From Bacteroidota bacterium (GTDB taxonomy: Bacteria; Bacteroidota; Bacteroidia; Cytophagales; Cyclobacteriaceae), in contig JAEZGH010000057.1 in assembly GCA_023417065.1 (NCBI GenBank), positions 294,210 to 358,209 of the forward strand: 64,000 nucleotides of DNA. The letters are read 5' to 3'. Shown here in pieces: positions 25,791-33,949 of the stretch. The position numbers were made by a program, and so were the translations under genes. Every line of letters begins with the position of its first letter. The first letter of the stretch is position 1. The notes under the pieces are model-generated. The model made no database searches. It saw only the letters and a program-made list of their open reading frames with translations, and was not told the DNA's origin.

Positions 25791-26573
25791 TTAGTTCTTT
25801 TCCACATTCACCTTTCCGTTTATGCCCGCCATGGCATTAGGTGCTTCGAGTCCCAATTCACCATTTTTGCCATGACGTCGGGAGGGGCCAAGGCCAGCGG
25901 GTCCACGATCGCCAACGCGACCTTGCAGCCCGGGCAGTCCGCCATGCGTATACACGTTAATTGTTGAACCGATATGATTTTGGATGAAGGGATTTTTCTT
26001 GCTGCTTAACGTTAGACTACCTCCATCCGCACCGTTGCCCCCCTGGCCTGCGTTACCTCCGTTACCGCCATTGCCGCCGTGGCAGTGTACTGTTCCGGGG
26101 CTTCCACCGCCTCCAGGACCTCCGTCGCCACCCCTGCCACCGTTGCCACCGGACAAGTCGATCGTAAGGGTTCCGGAAAGTTTAATATCTTCAATATAAA
26201 GAAAAAGATTTACTCCGGGCGTTCCGTCGAGTCCGCGACCGCCGTTTCTGCCACGCGAGCCATCGCTACAGGGTCCATAGGGCGTAGTGCCGGGAGCGCC
26301 GCTTTTGCCCGGCTCACCATTTAAGCCGCGGCCATCAATGATGCAGTGATTTCCTACGATTACAGTTTGGGCGCGGATGTAATTGTCACGCTTAAGCTTA
26401 TTCAGCACCAGCCTGGCGGAATCCATCATCACCAGCGTGTCGGCCACTAGAATGTCTGAGTTTTTCAGCTCGTAGACTTCGTTTTTTCCGATGACAAGCT
26501 TCGACACACGAATCTGAGCGGCGAGCGCGCCCGAGAAAAAAAGCAGCACAATCAACAGAACAAAGCGGGTCAT
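25791..26573 (-). CDS. exported collagen-like Gly-rich protein
   Basis: A 260-residue protein. The ATG at 26573 gives a strong signal peptide (FVLLIVLLFFSGALAAQ); an in-frame start 19 codons upstream would place a charged leader before it and is unlikely. After a ~75-residue beta-rich segment (VYELKNSDILVADTLVMMDSA) come roughly 110 residues of irregular G-x-x and GGxGG repeats, for example GGNGGRGGDGGPGGGG and GGNGGNAGQGGNGADGG. No anchor or sorting signal is obvious. It is probably secreted or surface-exposed with a structural role, but this is inference. It precedes recJ by 2 bp, an odd partner. Confidence 0.75.
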   Translation of the reverse strand: MTRFVLLIVLLFFSGALAAQIRVSKLVIGKNEVYELKNSDILVADTLVMMDSARLVLNKLKRDNYIRAQTVIVGNHCIIDGRGLNGEPGKSGAPGTTPYGPCSDGSRGRNGGRGLDGTPGVNLFLYIEDIKLSGTLTIDLSGGNGGRGGDGGPGGGGSPGTVHCHGGNGGNGGNAGQGGNGADGGSLTLSSKKNPFIQNHIGSTINVYTHGGLPGLQGRVGDRGPAGLGPSRRHGKNGELGLEAPNAMAGINGKVNVEKN

Positions 26574-26578
26574 TACCA

Positions 26579-26609
26579 CAAAAATAGTGTTGTCAGAAAC
26601 TTTAAAAAA
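26579..26609 (-). promoter_or_regulatory. candidate promoter of the collagen-like/recJ/lptB cluster
   Basis: Read on the minus strand, TATTTTTG (26586-26579) fits TAnnTTTG and a TTTT lies 19 bases upstream in place of TTTG. The box ends only five bases before the ATG at 26573, so the transcript would have almost no leader. Confidence 0.4.
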
Positions 26610-26648
26610 CTCATTCGGAGATTCCTTCAAACTGCCTGCCGAAAATAA

Positions 26649-26677
26649 AAAAAGCAGTGCCTTGCGGACTGCTTTTT
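26649..26677 (-). terminator. intrinsic terminator, 10-bp stem
   Basis: AAAAAGCAGT and ACTGCTTTTT pair perfectly around a 9-base loop. The A-rich left arm and T-rich right arm allow use in both directions; on the minus strand it ends the SPOR-like gene that stops at 26696. Confidence 0.8.
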
Positions 26678-26695
26678 AAATATTGGCAAAGGATA

Positions 26696-27340
26696 CTAGC
26701 GAGAAGAGGTCTGCGCAGCGGGATCACTTACTACCCCTTCCAGAACATCTTTGATCTCTACGCGCTGTCCATCCTTATACGGCACGATCCACGCGTCTTT
26801 AACGCCCATTTCGCGCATATATTTTTTGAATGTGTCGGCTTCCCAGTAATCTCTGAAGATACCTATGGTAATTTTCTGCGGCTCGCCCTCTTTTACTTCA
26901 CCGCCGAAGTTGGGATTGTTTTCAAAGTATTTCGCCAGATTCTTATTCTTGAATGCGCCGATCTGCACCTTGAATACAATACCTCGTGAAAAATCCATGG
27001 AAGTTGCCGAAGGAGCTTCTTTCAACTGAGCAAGTTCAGCCTGGGAAGCAGAAAGTTCCGAGCGTAAACGGCTCAACTGATCTTCAAGTTCCGCGATGCG
27101 TGAATCCTTTCCTGCCATTGCATTCTCAAGTTGAGTTGCTTTCTGGCGCAGAGAGCTCAATTCACTGTCAGCATTCTGTTTATCTTCGGTGAACTGCTTA
27201 AGATTCGCAGGATTCTTTGCGTACTCCTTGGCTTTTTTCTTCCACTCCTTCTTTTCCTTTTTGGAAAGCTGGGCGGTAACAGTTGTTGAAGTCGAAAAAA
27301 TCAAAGCCAGACAAAAAAGTAGAATAAGTCTGTTTTTCAT
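26696..27340 (-). CDS. exported coiled-coil protein with SPOR-like domain
   Basis: A 214-residue protein: signal peptide (LILLFCLALIFSTSTTVTAQ), a Lys-rich helix (LSKKEKKEWKKKAKEYAKNP), a coiled coil of about 60 residues (QKATQLENAMAGKDSRIAEL onward), and a C-terminal domain resembling SPOR (VFKVQIGAFKNKNLAKYF ... ITIGIFRDYWEADTFKKYM). SPOR domains bind denuded peptidoglycan glycans. Relatives in Cytophagales are often named ezrin/radixin/moesin family because of the coiled coil, which is not informative. Probably periplasmic and wall-associated. It has its own terminator. Confidence 0.75.
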   Translation of the reverse strand: MKNRLILLFCLALIFSTSTTVTAQLSKKEKKEWKKKAKEYAKNPANLKQFTEDKQNADSELSSLRQKATQLENAMAGKDSRIAELEDQLSRLRSELSASQAELAQLKEAPSATSMDFSRGIVFKVQIGAFKNKNLAKYFENNPNFGGEVKEGEPQKITIGIFRDYWEADTFKKYMREMGVKDAWIVPYKDGQRVEIKDVLEGVVSDPAAQTSSR

Positions 27341-27404
27341 TTGGTTACTATTTTAAAAATCAAACTAAAAGTACGAAAAAATTCTGAAAACTCCGTTGCC
27401 TGCT

Positions 27405-28802
27405 TTAATCGAGGCTTCCCACCATCTTCTCAGGGCGGACCCATTCATCAAATTGCTCCGATGTTAGTAACCCAAGTTCCACCGCAGCTTCACGGAGTGT
27501 CTTGTTTTCCTTGTGTGCTTTCTTGGCAATTTTTGCCGCGTTCTCATAGCCAATGTGCGTATTGAGGGCCGTTACCAACATAAGTGAATTCTCCAGATGT
27601 TGTTTAATCACCGGCTCATTGGGTTCAATTCCTGCAGCACAATGATCGTTGAACGACACACAGGCATCGCCAATCAGACGTGCCGACTGCAGCACATTTG
27701 CAGCCATCACAGGCTTGAATACGTTAAGCTCGAAATGGCCGGTAGCACCGCCTATGGATACTGCAACGTCATTTCCGATCACCTGGGCACACACCATCGT
27801 GAGGGCCTCCGGCTGGGTCGGATTCACTTTTCCAGGCATGATAGACGAACCCGGCTCGTTGTCAGGAATGATAATTTCGCCGATTCCGCAACGCGGACCT
27901 GAGCTGAGCATACGAATATCGTTGGCAATTTTCATCAGCGAAACCGCAGCCCGTTTGAGGGCTCCTGAAAGTTCAACGATCGCGTCATGGGCCGCAAGTG
28001 CCTCAAATTTGTTCGGAGCCGTAATGAAAGGCAATCCCGTTAATTCGGAAATCTTCTTTGCAACCAGAACATCGTATCCTTTAGGAGTGTTGAGACCAGT
28101 ACCTACCGCTGTTCCGCCAAGGGCCAGCTCCCGCACGGCTTCAAGTGCATTCTTTATTGCGCGCGTACTATTATCGATCTGCTGAACGTAACCCGAAAAC
28201 TCCTGCCCCAGTGTGAGTGGCGTTGCATCCATGAAATGGGTTCTTCCAGTCTTTACAATGTTTTTGAACTTTTCGGACTTCGCCCCCAGCGTATCCCGGA
28301 GTTTCTTCATCCCCGGAAGCGTAATTTCCACCACCTGTTTATACGCAGCAATGTGCATCGCCGTAGGGAATGTATCATTAGAGGATTGGGATTTGTTCAC
28401 GTCGTCGTTGGGGTGAAGAACCTTCTTCTCATCGGTTAATTTTCCGCCGTTAATAACGTGTGCCCTATAGGCTACCACCTCATTTACGTTCATGTTACTC
28501 TGTGTGCCCGATCCCGTCTGCCAGATTACGAGAGGGAATTCGGTATCGAGTTTGCCCGCCAGAATTTCGTCGCACACCTGGGCAATGAGATCCCTTTTCT
28601 CCGCACTCAAAACACCCAGATCATGGTTGGCCTGAGCCGCGGCTTTCTTAAGGTATGCAAATGCATAAATGATTTCTTTCGGCATGCTGGCCTCGGGCCC
28701 AATCTTGAAATTGTTCCTTGATCTTTCAGTCTGTGCCCCCCAGTATTTATCTGCAGGCACTTTGACTTCGCCCATGGTGTCTTTTTCGATACGGTAGTTC
28801 AT
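27405..28802 (-). CDS. fumC: class II fumarate hydratase
   Basis: A 465-residue iron-independent fumarase converting fumarate to malate in the TCA cycle. Seen: RIEKDTMGEVKVPADKYWGAQTERS at the N-terminus, GSGTQSNMNVNEV, THFMDATPLTLGQEFSGY, and the superfamily signature GSSIMPGKVNP. The ATG at 28802 is chosen because the conserved YRIEKDTMG segment starts immediately; an upstream in-frame start would add 22 unconserved residues. A candidate -7 element sits just upstream. Confidence 0.96.
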   Translation of the reverse strand: MNYRIEKDTMGEVKVPADKYWGAQTERSRNNFKIGPEASMPKEIIYAFAYLKKAAAQANHDLGVLSAEKRDLIAQVCDEILAGKLDTEFPLVIWQTGSGTQSNMNVNEVVAYRAHVINGGKLTDEKKVLHPNDDVNKSQSSNDTFPTAMHIAAYKQVVEITLPGMKKLRDTLGAKSEKFKNIVKTGRTHFMDATPLTLGQEFSGYVQQIDNSTRAIKNALEAVRELALGGTAVGTGLNTPKGYDVLVAKKISELTGLPFITAPNKFEALAAHDAIVELSGALKRAAVSLMKIANDIRMLSSGPRCGIGEIIIPDNEPGSSIMPGKVNPTQPEALTMVCAQVIGNDVAVSIGGATGHFELNVFKPVMAANVLQSARLIGDACVSFNDHCAAGIEPNEPVIKQHLENSLMLVTALNTHIGYENAAKIAKKAHKENKTLREAAVELGLLTSEQFDEWVRPEKMVGSLD

Positions 28803-28823
28803 AATGCTTGAAATTTGCGGTCC

Positions 28824-28831
28824 CAAAAATA
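28824..28831 (-). promoter_or_regulatory. candidate -7 element for fumC
   Basis: On the minus strand this reads TATTTTTG, a match to TAnnTTTG, 21 bases before the chosen fumC ATG. No TTTG at -33. Its position supports the shorter fumC start. Confidence 0.4.
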
Positions 28832-28847
28832 GGAAACCTGAAAAGAA

Positions 28848-28870
28848 AAATGCCGGTATTACCGGCATTT
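28848..28870 (-). terminator. intrinsic terminator of the PorE-like gene
   Basis: AAATGCCGGT pairs with ACCGGCATTT around a 3-base loop. On the minus strand the stem is followed by a T-rich tract. It separates the OmpA-family gene (stop at 28907) from the fumC promoter. Confidence 0.8.
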
Positions 28871-28906
28871 CACGTGTATTTTCATCAGTTTTCCTGATGA
28901 TTTAAA

Positions 28907-30928
28907 TCAGTCGCCCCGGAAGTATTTGTCCTCGTCAAACTGCTCGTCCTCTTCTACCGGCTTCGGCTTCACGCCAACTTCCAGGATTTTAAATTCGGTT
29001 CTGCGGTTCTTCTGGCGACCCTCCGGATTATCAGTACCATCCGGGTTTGTATTTCGGGCAATGGGGCGGTCTTCACCGTAGCCTTTGGCAATCAGCCTGT
29101 CGGGTGAAATCCCGCGTTGCACAATGTATTGCACGGCAGATTCAGCACGCCGCTGCGAAAGGCGGAGGTTATACTCGCGGTCATCGATACTATCCGTGTG
29201 GGACGCAAGCTCGATTTTGATCTCCGGGTTGTCGGTCAGCAGCTGCACCAGCTTGTCAAGTTCGCGTGCTGCATCCGGACGGATGTCCCATTTGTTGAAC
29301 TCATAATAAATATTTTCAAGGGCGAAAATCTTGTTGAGTTCGATTTTCTCCAGCACAACCGTTGTGTCGAGGGTAATGTTCGTGATCAGGTTGGTCAATG
29401 TTTTCGGGTCAACACTTTTGCCCCGTGTCGAATAGCTCTGACGGCTCACCAGATATCCATCACTTTCGCCAACGAGGCTGTAGTTTTCATTTTCATACAC
29501 ACGGAAAAGAAACTTTCCATCATTGCCCGTTATATAATCCTGCATGAGCTCGCCCTTCTCATCGTAAAGCGAAACTTTAGTATTCGGCAGAATCTGAAGG
29601 TTGCCGTTCTCACCAGGCGTATAGGTAATCCCCTGCAGGTAGTAGTTCACCACCTTGAGATCCGGATCCTCATTCACGAAAGTGTAAATGTCGTCGTCAC
29701 CCTTGCCACCCTCGCGGTTGGAGGTAAAGAAACCGCGGTCGGGACGGAACAGGAAAATTCCGAAATCATCCGCCGGGCTGTTCATTGGCTGGCCGAGGTT
29801 TTCAATTACGGTATTTCCGTTTACACGTTTGTAAACGAAGAGGTCGAGCCCACCGTAACCAGGATGTCCGTCTGACGCAAAGTACAATCTGCCGTCATCG
29901 GCGACGTAGGGAAACAGTTCATTACCAGGTGTGTTGATTTGAGGTCCCAGGTTTCTCACCCGCGAAAAGCGTCCGCGTGAATCCATTACCGCAGAGTACA
30001 GATCGACGCCGCCATAACCAGCATTTCCTTTTCCGCGACCCTTCCGATTGGAAGCGAAGTATAACGTTCTTCCGTCGGGCGCAAAGCAGGGTGAAGAATC
30101 CCATGCGTTCGGGTCATTAAGTCCAACGAGGGGCTGAGGTTCGCTCCATGCTCCATTGCGGAAACGCGAGATAAAAAGATCGACGTCTTCTGTGGCATTC
30201 ACACCCTTGCGTTTGCTCGTGTTGCCTTTTGCGAACACCATCGTTTTTCCATCAGGAGTAAACGTGACGCAGCCGTCGTTCACGTTGGGTGTATTAACCC
30301 CCTCTGGCAATGCTGCAAGAGTAGCCATGTCGACGTTCGCACCACGCGATGCAACCTTGTAAAGATTGGTAAACGGGGTACCCGTGGCTTCATAAATTTT
30401 TCCGTTTCCCCTTGACGAGGTGAAATACAATTCGTTGTTCAGGAAAACTGGTGCGTACTCCGCGGCCGGGGTGTTGATCAGTTCAAGATTTCTTACCCGG
30501 TAGAAGTTTTGCTTTTCATCAAGGCTTGCCAGGTATGTAATACCCTGCACTTCCGCATTCGCGCGATCTTTGAGGTTCGGATTCTGAGTTTCATTTGAAA
30601 GTTCCTCCAGCACTTTCCGCGCTTCGGCATATTTTCCATTTGCTTTCAATGCCTGTGAGTAATAGAACTTCACGGAGTCGCGGTCAATGCCTTTTCCTCC
30701 GGCCTTCGCGTAATAGGGCTCCGACTCCTTGATGCGATTTGACAACCGGAAAGATTCTGCTACAAAGTAATTCGCCTTCGCATTATTGGGGTTGGATGCA
30801 AGTGTTTTCTGATACAAGTCAATCGATGTCTGATACCGCCCCTGGAGATAGGCCTTCTGAGCTTTCTTCTCAACGCTGCATGCGGCCATGACGACAATCA
30901 GGAAAGCTAAAATTGCAAGTAACCTCAT
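28907..30928 (-). CDS. OmpA-family lipoprotein with TPR and PD40 propeller (PorE-like)
   Basis: A 673-residue lipoprotein (lipobox VVMAAC near residue 16). Domain order: TPR repeats (about 20-120), WD40-like PD40 repeats (FTPDGKTMVFAKG, FAPDGRTLYFASN, VADDGRLYFASDG; about 150-420), a carboxypeptidase-regulatory-like beta domain (about 430-520), and a C-terminal OmpA peptidoglycan-binding domain with SHTDSIDDREYNLRLSQRRA. This is the order described for PorE of Porphyromonas gingivalis, which ties the type IX secretion system to peptidoglycan. Bacteroidota carry several such paralogues, so a T9SS role is only a hypothesis. Confidence 0.85.
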   Translation of the reverse strand: MRLLAILAFLIVVMAACSVEKKAQKAYLQGRYQTSIDLYQKTLASNPNNAKANYFVAESFRLSNRIKESEPYYAKAGGKGIDRDSVKFYYSQALKANGKYAEARKVLEELSNETQNPNLKDRANAEVQGITYLASLDEKQNFYRVRNLELINTPAAEYAPVFLNNELYFTSSRGNGKIYEATGTPFTNLYKVASRGANVDMATLAALPEGVNTPNVNDGCVTFTPDGKTMVFAKGNTSKRKGVNATEDVDLFISRFRNGAWSEPQPLVGLNDPNAWDSSPCFAPDGRTLYFASNRKGRGKGNAGYGGVDLYSAVMDSRGRFSRVRNLGPQINTPGNELFPYVADDGRLYFASDGHPGYGGLDLFVYKRVNGNTVIENLGQPMNSPADDFGIFLFRPDRGFFTSNREGGKGDDDIYTFVNEDPDLKVVNYYLQGITYTPGENGNLQILPNTKVSLYDEKGELMQDYITGNDGKFLFRVYENENYSLVGESDGYLVSRQSYSTRGKSVDPKTLTNLITNITLDTTVVLEKIELNKIFALENIYYEFNKWDIRPDAARELDKLVQLLTDNPEIKIELASHTDSIDDREYNLRLSQRRAESAVQYIVQRGISPDRLIAKGYGEDRPIARNTNPDGTDNPEGRQKNRRTEFKILEVGVKPKPVEEDEQFDEDKYFRGD

Positions 30929-30969
30929 AATGAATCGGAGAAATCTTTTTTAAAGCTACTAAAATCGAA

Positions 30970-31464
30970 TCATTTTATGACAGATTCCTTTGGGAAGTAT
31001 CGGCTAACCCAACTGTCTCGCGCCGGCGCCGGCCAGCTTCTTCGAAGTTCTCCCAGGGTGGCCAAAGCGTTGTTGAAAACCGGAGTATCGGGAGTTATTC
31101 GTTTCTCCCCGACAGCTTCTTTTAACGAACCTAAAGGGATCAGTACAATGTCGTTGTCGATGAGAAACGCGATTGTTGTTCTGTCAAAAAAATCTACTCC
31201 AACTTCGTCAGCAATCAGTCGCATTATTCTCACGGAGCTGTCGATAGAGCATCCGCTGGCTACATCGTCCGCAGCAAGTATCACGAACTGATCGCGAACA
31301 ATGTCGTACGAAGTCCTCAACTCTTCGCCGTGCACTTTCCACGTTTCAGTGAACGAAGAAAGATGCGTGTTTATTACGTTCTTCTGAGACTCAGTGAGTT
31401 TTTTAGGTGACTGATAGATCCAGACTTTTGCTGAATCGGGAAGGGTGTCCAAAGGCGTGTACAT
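30970..31464 (-). CDS. conserved protein of unknown function next to Fe-S proteins
   Basis: A 164-residue soluble protein starting MYTPLDTLPDSAKVWIYQSP. Notable segments are VILAADDVASGCSIDSSVRI, with a single Cys, and FFDRTTIAFLIDNDIVLIPL. Bacteroidota homologues are often labelled ABC transporter ATPase, but no Walker A, Walker B or signature motif is present, so that name is not supported. It follows the two Fe-S genes by 17 bp on the same strand, which suggests a linked role. No fold can be named from sequence alone. Confidence 0.75.
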   Translation of the reverse strand: MYTPLDTLPDSAKVWIYQSPKKLTESQKNVINTHLSSFTETWKVHGEELRTSYDIVRDQFVILAADDVASGCSIDSSVRIMRLIADEVGVDFFDRTTIAFLIDNDIVLIPLGSLKEAVGEKRITPDTPVFNNALATLGELRRSWPAPARDSWVSRYFPKESVIK

Positions 31465-31481
31465 AGTTGAAAAATTTTGCT

Positions 31482-32261
31482 TTATAAACCTTTGGCTTCG
31501 GCAATTAGTTCTGCGAGATCTTTCACCCGTACCTCGGCTTCTTTCTCTTTATTCTTCACGCCGTCATTTAGCATGGTCATGCAGAACGGGCATGCCACCG
31601 CGATCGTTGATGCACCAGTAGCCAGGGCCTCTTCAGTCCGCTCAACGTTGATGTCCTGGAAGCCCTTTTCGGGTTCTTTGAACATCTGAGCGCCGCCCGC
31701 CCCACAACATAATCCGGTGGTGCGACAGCGTTTCATTTCTACAAGGTCGGCGTCAAGCGCTTCGAGCACGTGACGAGGCGCTTCGTAGACATTGTTTGCA
31801 CGTCCCAGAAAGCACGAATCGTGGAAGGTAATTTTCCTGCCCTTGAACGATCCCCCTGAAACCGTAAGCTTGCCTTCAGCAATTAATTGGCTGAGCAGTT
31901 CTGAATGGTGGAGCACTTCATACGATCCCCCAAGTTCAGGGTATTCGTTCTTCAGTGTATTGAAGCAATGGGGACAGGCGGTGACGATCTTCTTTACGCC
32001 ATAGCCATTCAGTACCTGGATGTTGTTCATCGCCTGCATCTGGAACAGGAATTCATTACCCGCTCTTCGTGCGGGGTCCCCCGTACAGGTTTCCTCCGTC
32101 CCAAGTACGGCAAATGATATGTTGACGGCCTCCAGGATTTTGGCAAAAGCGATCGTTACGCGCTTGTATCGGTCATCGTATGAACCTGCGCACCCTACCC
32201 AGAAAAGTACTTCGGGATGCTGGTTGTTGGCGGCCATCTCGGCCATTGTTGGTATTTTCAT
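31482..32261 (-). CDS. (Fe-S)-binding protein with two CCG domains (HdrB/GlpC-like)
   Basis: A 259-residue cytoplasmic protein with two cysteine-rich CCG motifs: the first half has WVGCAGSYD ... TGDPARRAGN ... IVTACPHCFNTLKNEYP, and the second HDSCFLGRANNVYEAPR ... TTGLCCGAGGAQMF ... VACPFCMTML. Such domains bind a non-cubane [4Fe-4S] cluster in heterodisulfide reductase subunit B and act in LldE/GlpC-type oxidoreductases. It lies 28 bp downstream of the membrane Fe-S subunit and is presumably its catalytic or electron-accepting partner. Confidence 0.9.
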   Translation of the reverse strand: MKIPTMAEMAANNQHPEVLFWVGCAGSYDDRYKRVTIAFAKILEAVNISFAVLGTEETCTGDPARRAGNEFLFQMQAMNNIQVLNGYGVKKIVTACPHCFNTLKNEYPELGGSYEVLHHSELLSQLIAEGKLTVSGGSFKGRKITFHDSCFLGRANNVYEAPRHVLEALDADLVEMKRCRTTGLCCGAGGAQMFKEPEKGFQDINVERTEEALATGASTIAVACPFCMTMLNDGVKNKEKEAEVRVKDLAELIAEAKGL

Positions 32262-32290
32262 TGTGTTAATTCGTCAAGTAAAAATTGAAA

Positions 32291-33595
32291 TCAGGCGTTC
32301 TCCTGTGCCCAGTTGAACCGATCACCGGGGGAAAACTTCCAGGGAGCAAAGTTGGTCTCAACGTTCTGGAACATCATGTTCCACGACTGGGGTGAACCGG
32401 ATTCTTCCATGGCTACAAAACGCCGGAGCTCCATTATCGTTTCCAGCGGATTAATCAAGACGGGACAGGCCTCTACGCAGGCGTTGCAGCTTGTGCAGGC
32501 ATTTATCTCTTCCTTTGTGATGTAATCGTTCAACAGGCTCTTGCCGTCGTTAAGGCCAGGTCCACCCTTCGCGAGGCTTGCACCTACTTCTTCGAGGCGG
32601 TCTCGGGTGTCCATCACTATCTTGCGGGGCGACAGCTTCTTGCCGGTCAGGTTTGCCGGGCATTCGGCGGTACACCGTCCGCATTCGGTACAGGTATATG
32701 CGGCAAGGAGAATATTCCAGTTGAGATCGTTGACATCGCGTGCACCAAAACGCCCGGGCTCGCCTGACGGCGGAGGTGCGTCTCCCAAGCCAAGCATCGA
32801 CTTCACTTCATTGGTCACTACCGGCATATTGCTCATGCGCCCCTTGGGCTCGAGCTTCGCGAAGTATGTATTCGGAAACGCCAAAAAGATGTGGAGGTGC
32901 TTCGAATAGGTTATGTACACACTGAATCCAAGAATACCGACGATGTGGAACCACCAGGCGAAACGTTCAATGACAACCAGCGTACTCGCAGGAAGCCCGT
33001 CGAACGCGGGAATCAGAAATGAGCTGAAAAACAGCTTCCCGGTAGGGGTGTAGTGATCGTCCGTCAGCTGCAAGAGTTGATCTGTTGCATTCATCGTGAG
33101 GATCGCCAACATGAGCACGACTTCCGCCGTCAGGATCAGGTTTGCGTCCAGGCGTGGCCACGATGTCATTTCCGGTTTCCAGAAACGCTTTAGCTGAAGG
33201 ACATTTCTTCGAATCAGGAAAATAACGCACGATACCAGAACCGCCACTGCCAGGAATTCAAAAATGTTCATCAGGACGGTGTAGAACGAACCCAGATACG
33301 GCGCAAAAATCCGATGCGTGCCGGCGATGCCGTCAATAACAAATTCGAGGACTTCGAGATTAATGATCAGGAAGCCAATGTATACGAAAAGGTGGAGTAC
33401 TGCCGGAACAATTCTTTTGAACATCTTCTTCTGGCCGAACGCCACCAGCAGCACGTTTCGCCATCGTTCGTCCTTCCGGTCATCAATCGCTATGTCTTTC
33501 CCAAGCCGAATGGTACTAACAATTCGGCGGACGCGTATGAAGAGAAGCCATCCCGTGACAGCCAATACCGCCAAAAAGGCTATTTGTTGAATCAT
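32291..33595 (-). CDS. membrane-bound (Fe-S)-binding protein, 2x[4Fe-4S] with cytochrome-b-like region
   Basis: A 434-residue protein. The N-terminal ~270 residues form five or six membrane helices with scattered His residues (AVLHLFVYIGFLIIN, AWWFHIVGILGFSVYITYSKHLHIF) like the haem-b subunit of HdrE/NarI. The C-terminal part has two ferredoxin motifs, CTECGRCTAECPANLTG and CTSCNACVEACPVLINP. It is likely a quinone-linked electron-transfer subunit working with the CCG protein encoded next. The electron donor and acceptor cannot be named; no flavin subunit is encoded nearby. Confidence 0.9.
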   Translation of the reverse strand: MIQQIAFLAVLAVTGWLLFIRVRRIVSTIRLGKDIAIDDRKDERWRNVLLVAFGQKKMFKRIVPAVLHLFVYIGFLIINLEVLEFVIDGIAGTHRIFAPYLGSFYTVLMNIFEFLAVAVLVSCVIFLIRRNVLQLKRFWKPEMTSWPRLDANLILTAEVVLMLAILTMNATDQLLQLTDDHYTPTGKLFFSSFLIPAFDGLPASTLVVIERFAWWFHIVGILGFSVYITYSKHLHIFLAFPNTYFAKLEPKGRMSNMPVVTNEVKSMLGLGDAPPPSGEPGRFGARDVNDLNWNILLAAYTCTECGRCTAECPANLTGKKLSPRKIVMDTRDRLEEVGASLAKGGPGLNDGKSLLNDYITKEEINACTSCNACVEACPVLINPLETIMELRRFVAMEESGSPQSWNMMFQNVETNFAPWKFSPGDRFNWAQENA

Positions 33596-33723
33596 AGCCT
33601 AATTTTTACTCCTTTAATCGGAAAAACCAATACTTTGACAAAAGAAGTTTATCCACAATCCGCTTAGCGCAAACGTCACCGCGGCGCAGAAATGGCTTTC
33701 AATCCAAGAAACTTCGCTCCTTT

Positions 33724-33754
33724 TTTGGATGGAATGTAAAAATCCATACTTTTG
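33724..33754 (+). promoter_or_regulatory. promoter of tRNA-Phe
   Basis: TTTG at 33724-33727, a 19-base spacer and TACTTTTG at 33747-33754 match the Bacteroidota housekeeping consensus TTTG-N19-TAnnTTTG exactly. The tRNA begins 30 bases downstream. Confidence 0.8.
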
Positions 33755-33783
33755 TGGCCCTGTCAATCAGGACGTCAATTTTC

Positions 33784-33856
33784 GGTGATGTAGCTCAGTT
33801 GGTAGAGCAAAGGACTGAAAATCCTTGTGTCGGCGGTTCGATTCCGTCCATCACCA
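33784..33856 (+). tRNA. tRNA-Phe (anticodon GAA)
   Basis: A 73-nt cloverleaf. The acceptor stem GGTGATG pairs with CATCACC; the D stem is GCTC/GAGC; the anticodon arm AAGGA-CTGAAAA-TCCTT carries GAA; the T arm GGCGG-TTCGATT-CCGTC has one G-T pair. The discriminator base is A and the CCA end is not encoded. It stands alone with its own promoter and terminator. Confidence 0.97.
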
Positions 33857-33857
33857 C

Positions 33858-33879
33858 AGCCTCGCAAGAGGCTTTTTTT
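33858..33879 (+). terminator. intrinsic terminator after tRNA-Phe
   Basis: AGCCTC-GCAA-GAGGCT forms a 6-bp stem with a tetraloop, followed by six or more T residues, directly after the tRNA 3' end. Confidence 0.9.
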
Positions 33880-33949
33880 ATGCGGATTGCGGAACGACGC
33901 ATTCGTGGAGGTCGGTTTTTCTGGTTAAATTTGTCATAACCCTCGTCCC

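Noticed and set aside
25984..26324. Proline/alanine-rich frames opposite the collagen-like gene
   Set aside because: They reflect complement of GG-rich codons and have no independent support.
29117..29875. 252-codon plus-strand frame opposite the PorE-like gene
   Set aside because: No recognisable domain, and the opposite strand encodes a clear multi-domain protein across the same bases.
30970..31464. ABC transporter ATPase name for the 164-residue protein
   Set aside because: No Walker A, Walker B or signature motif can be found, and the protein is too short for a nucleotide-binding domain.
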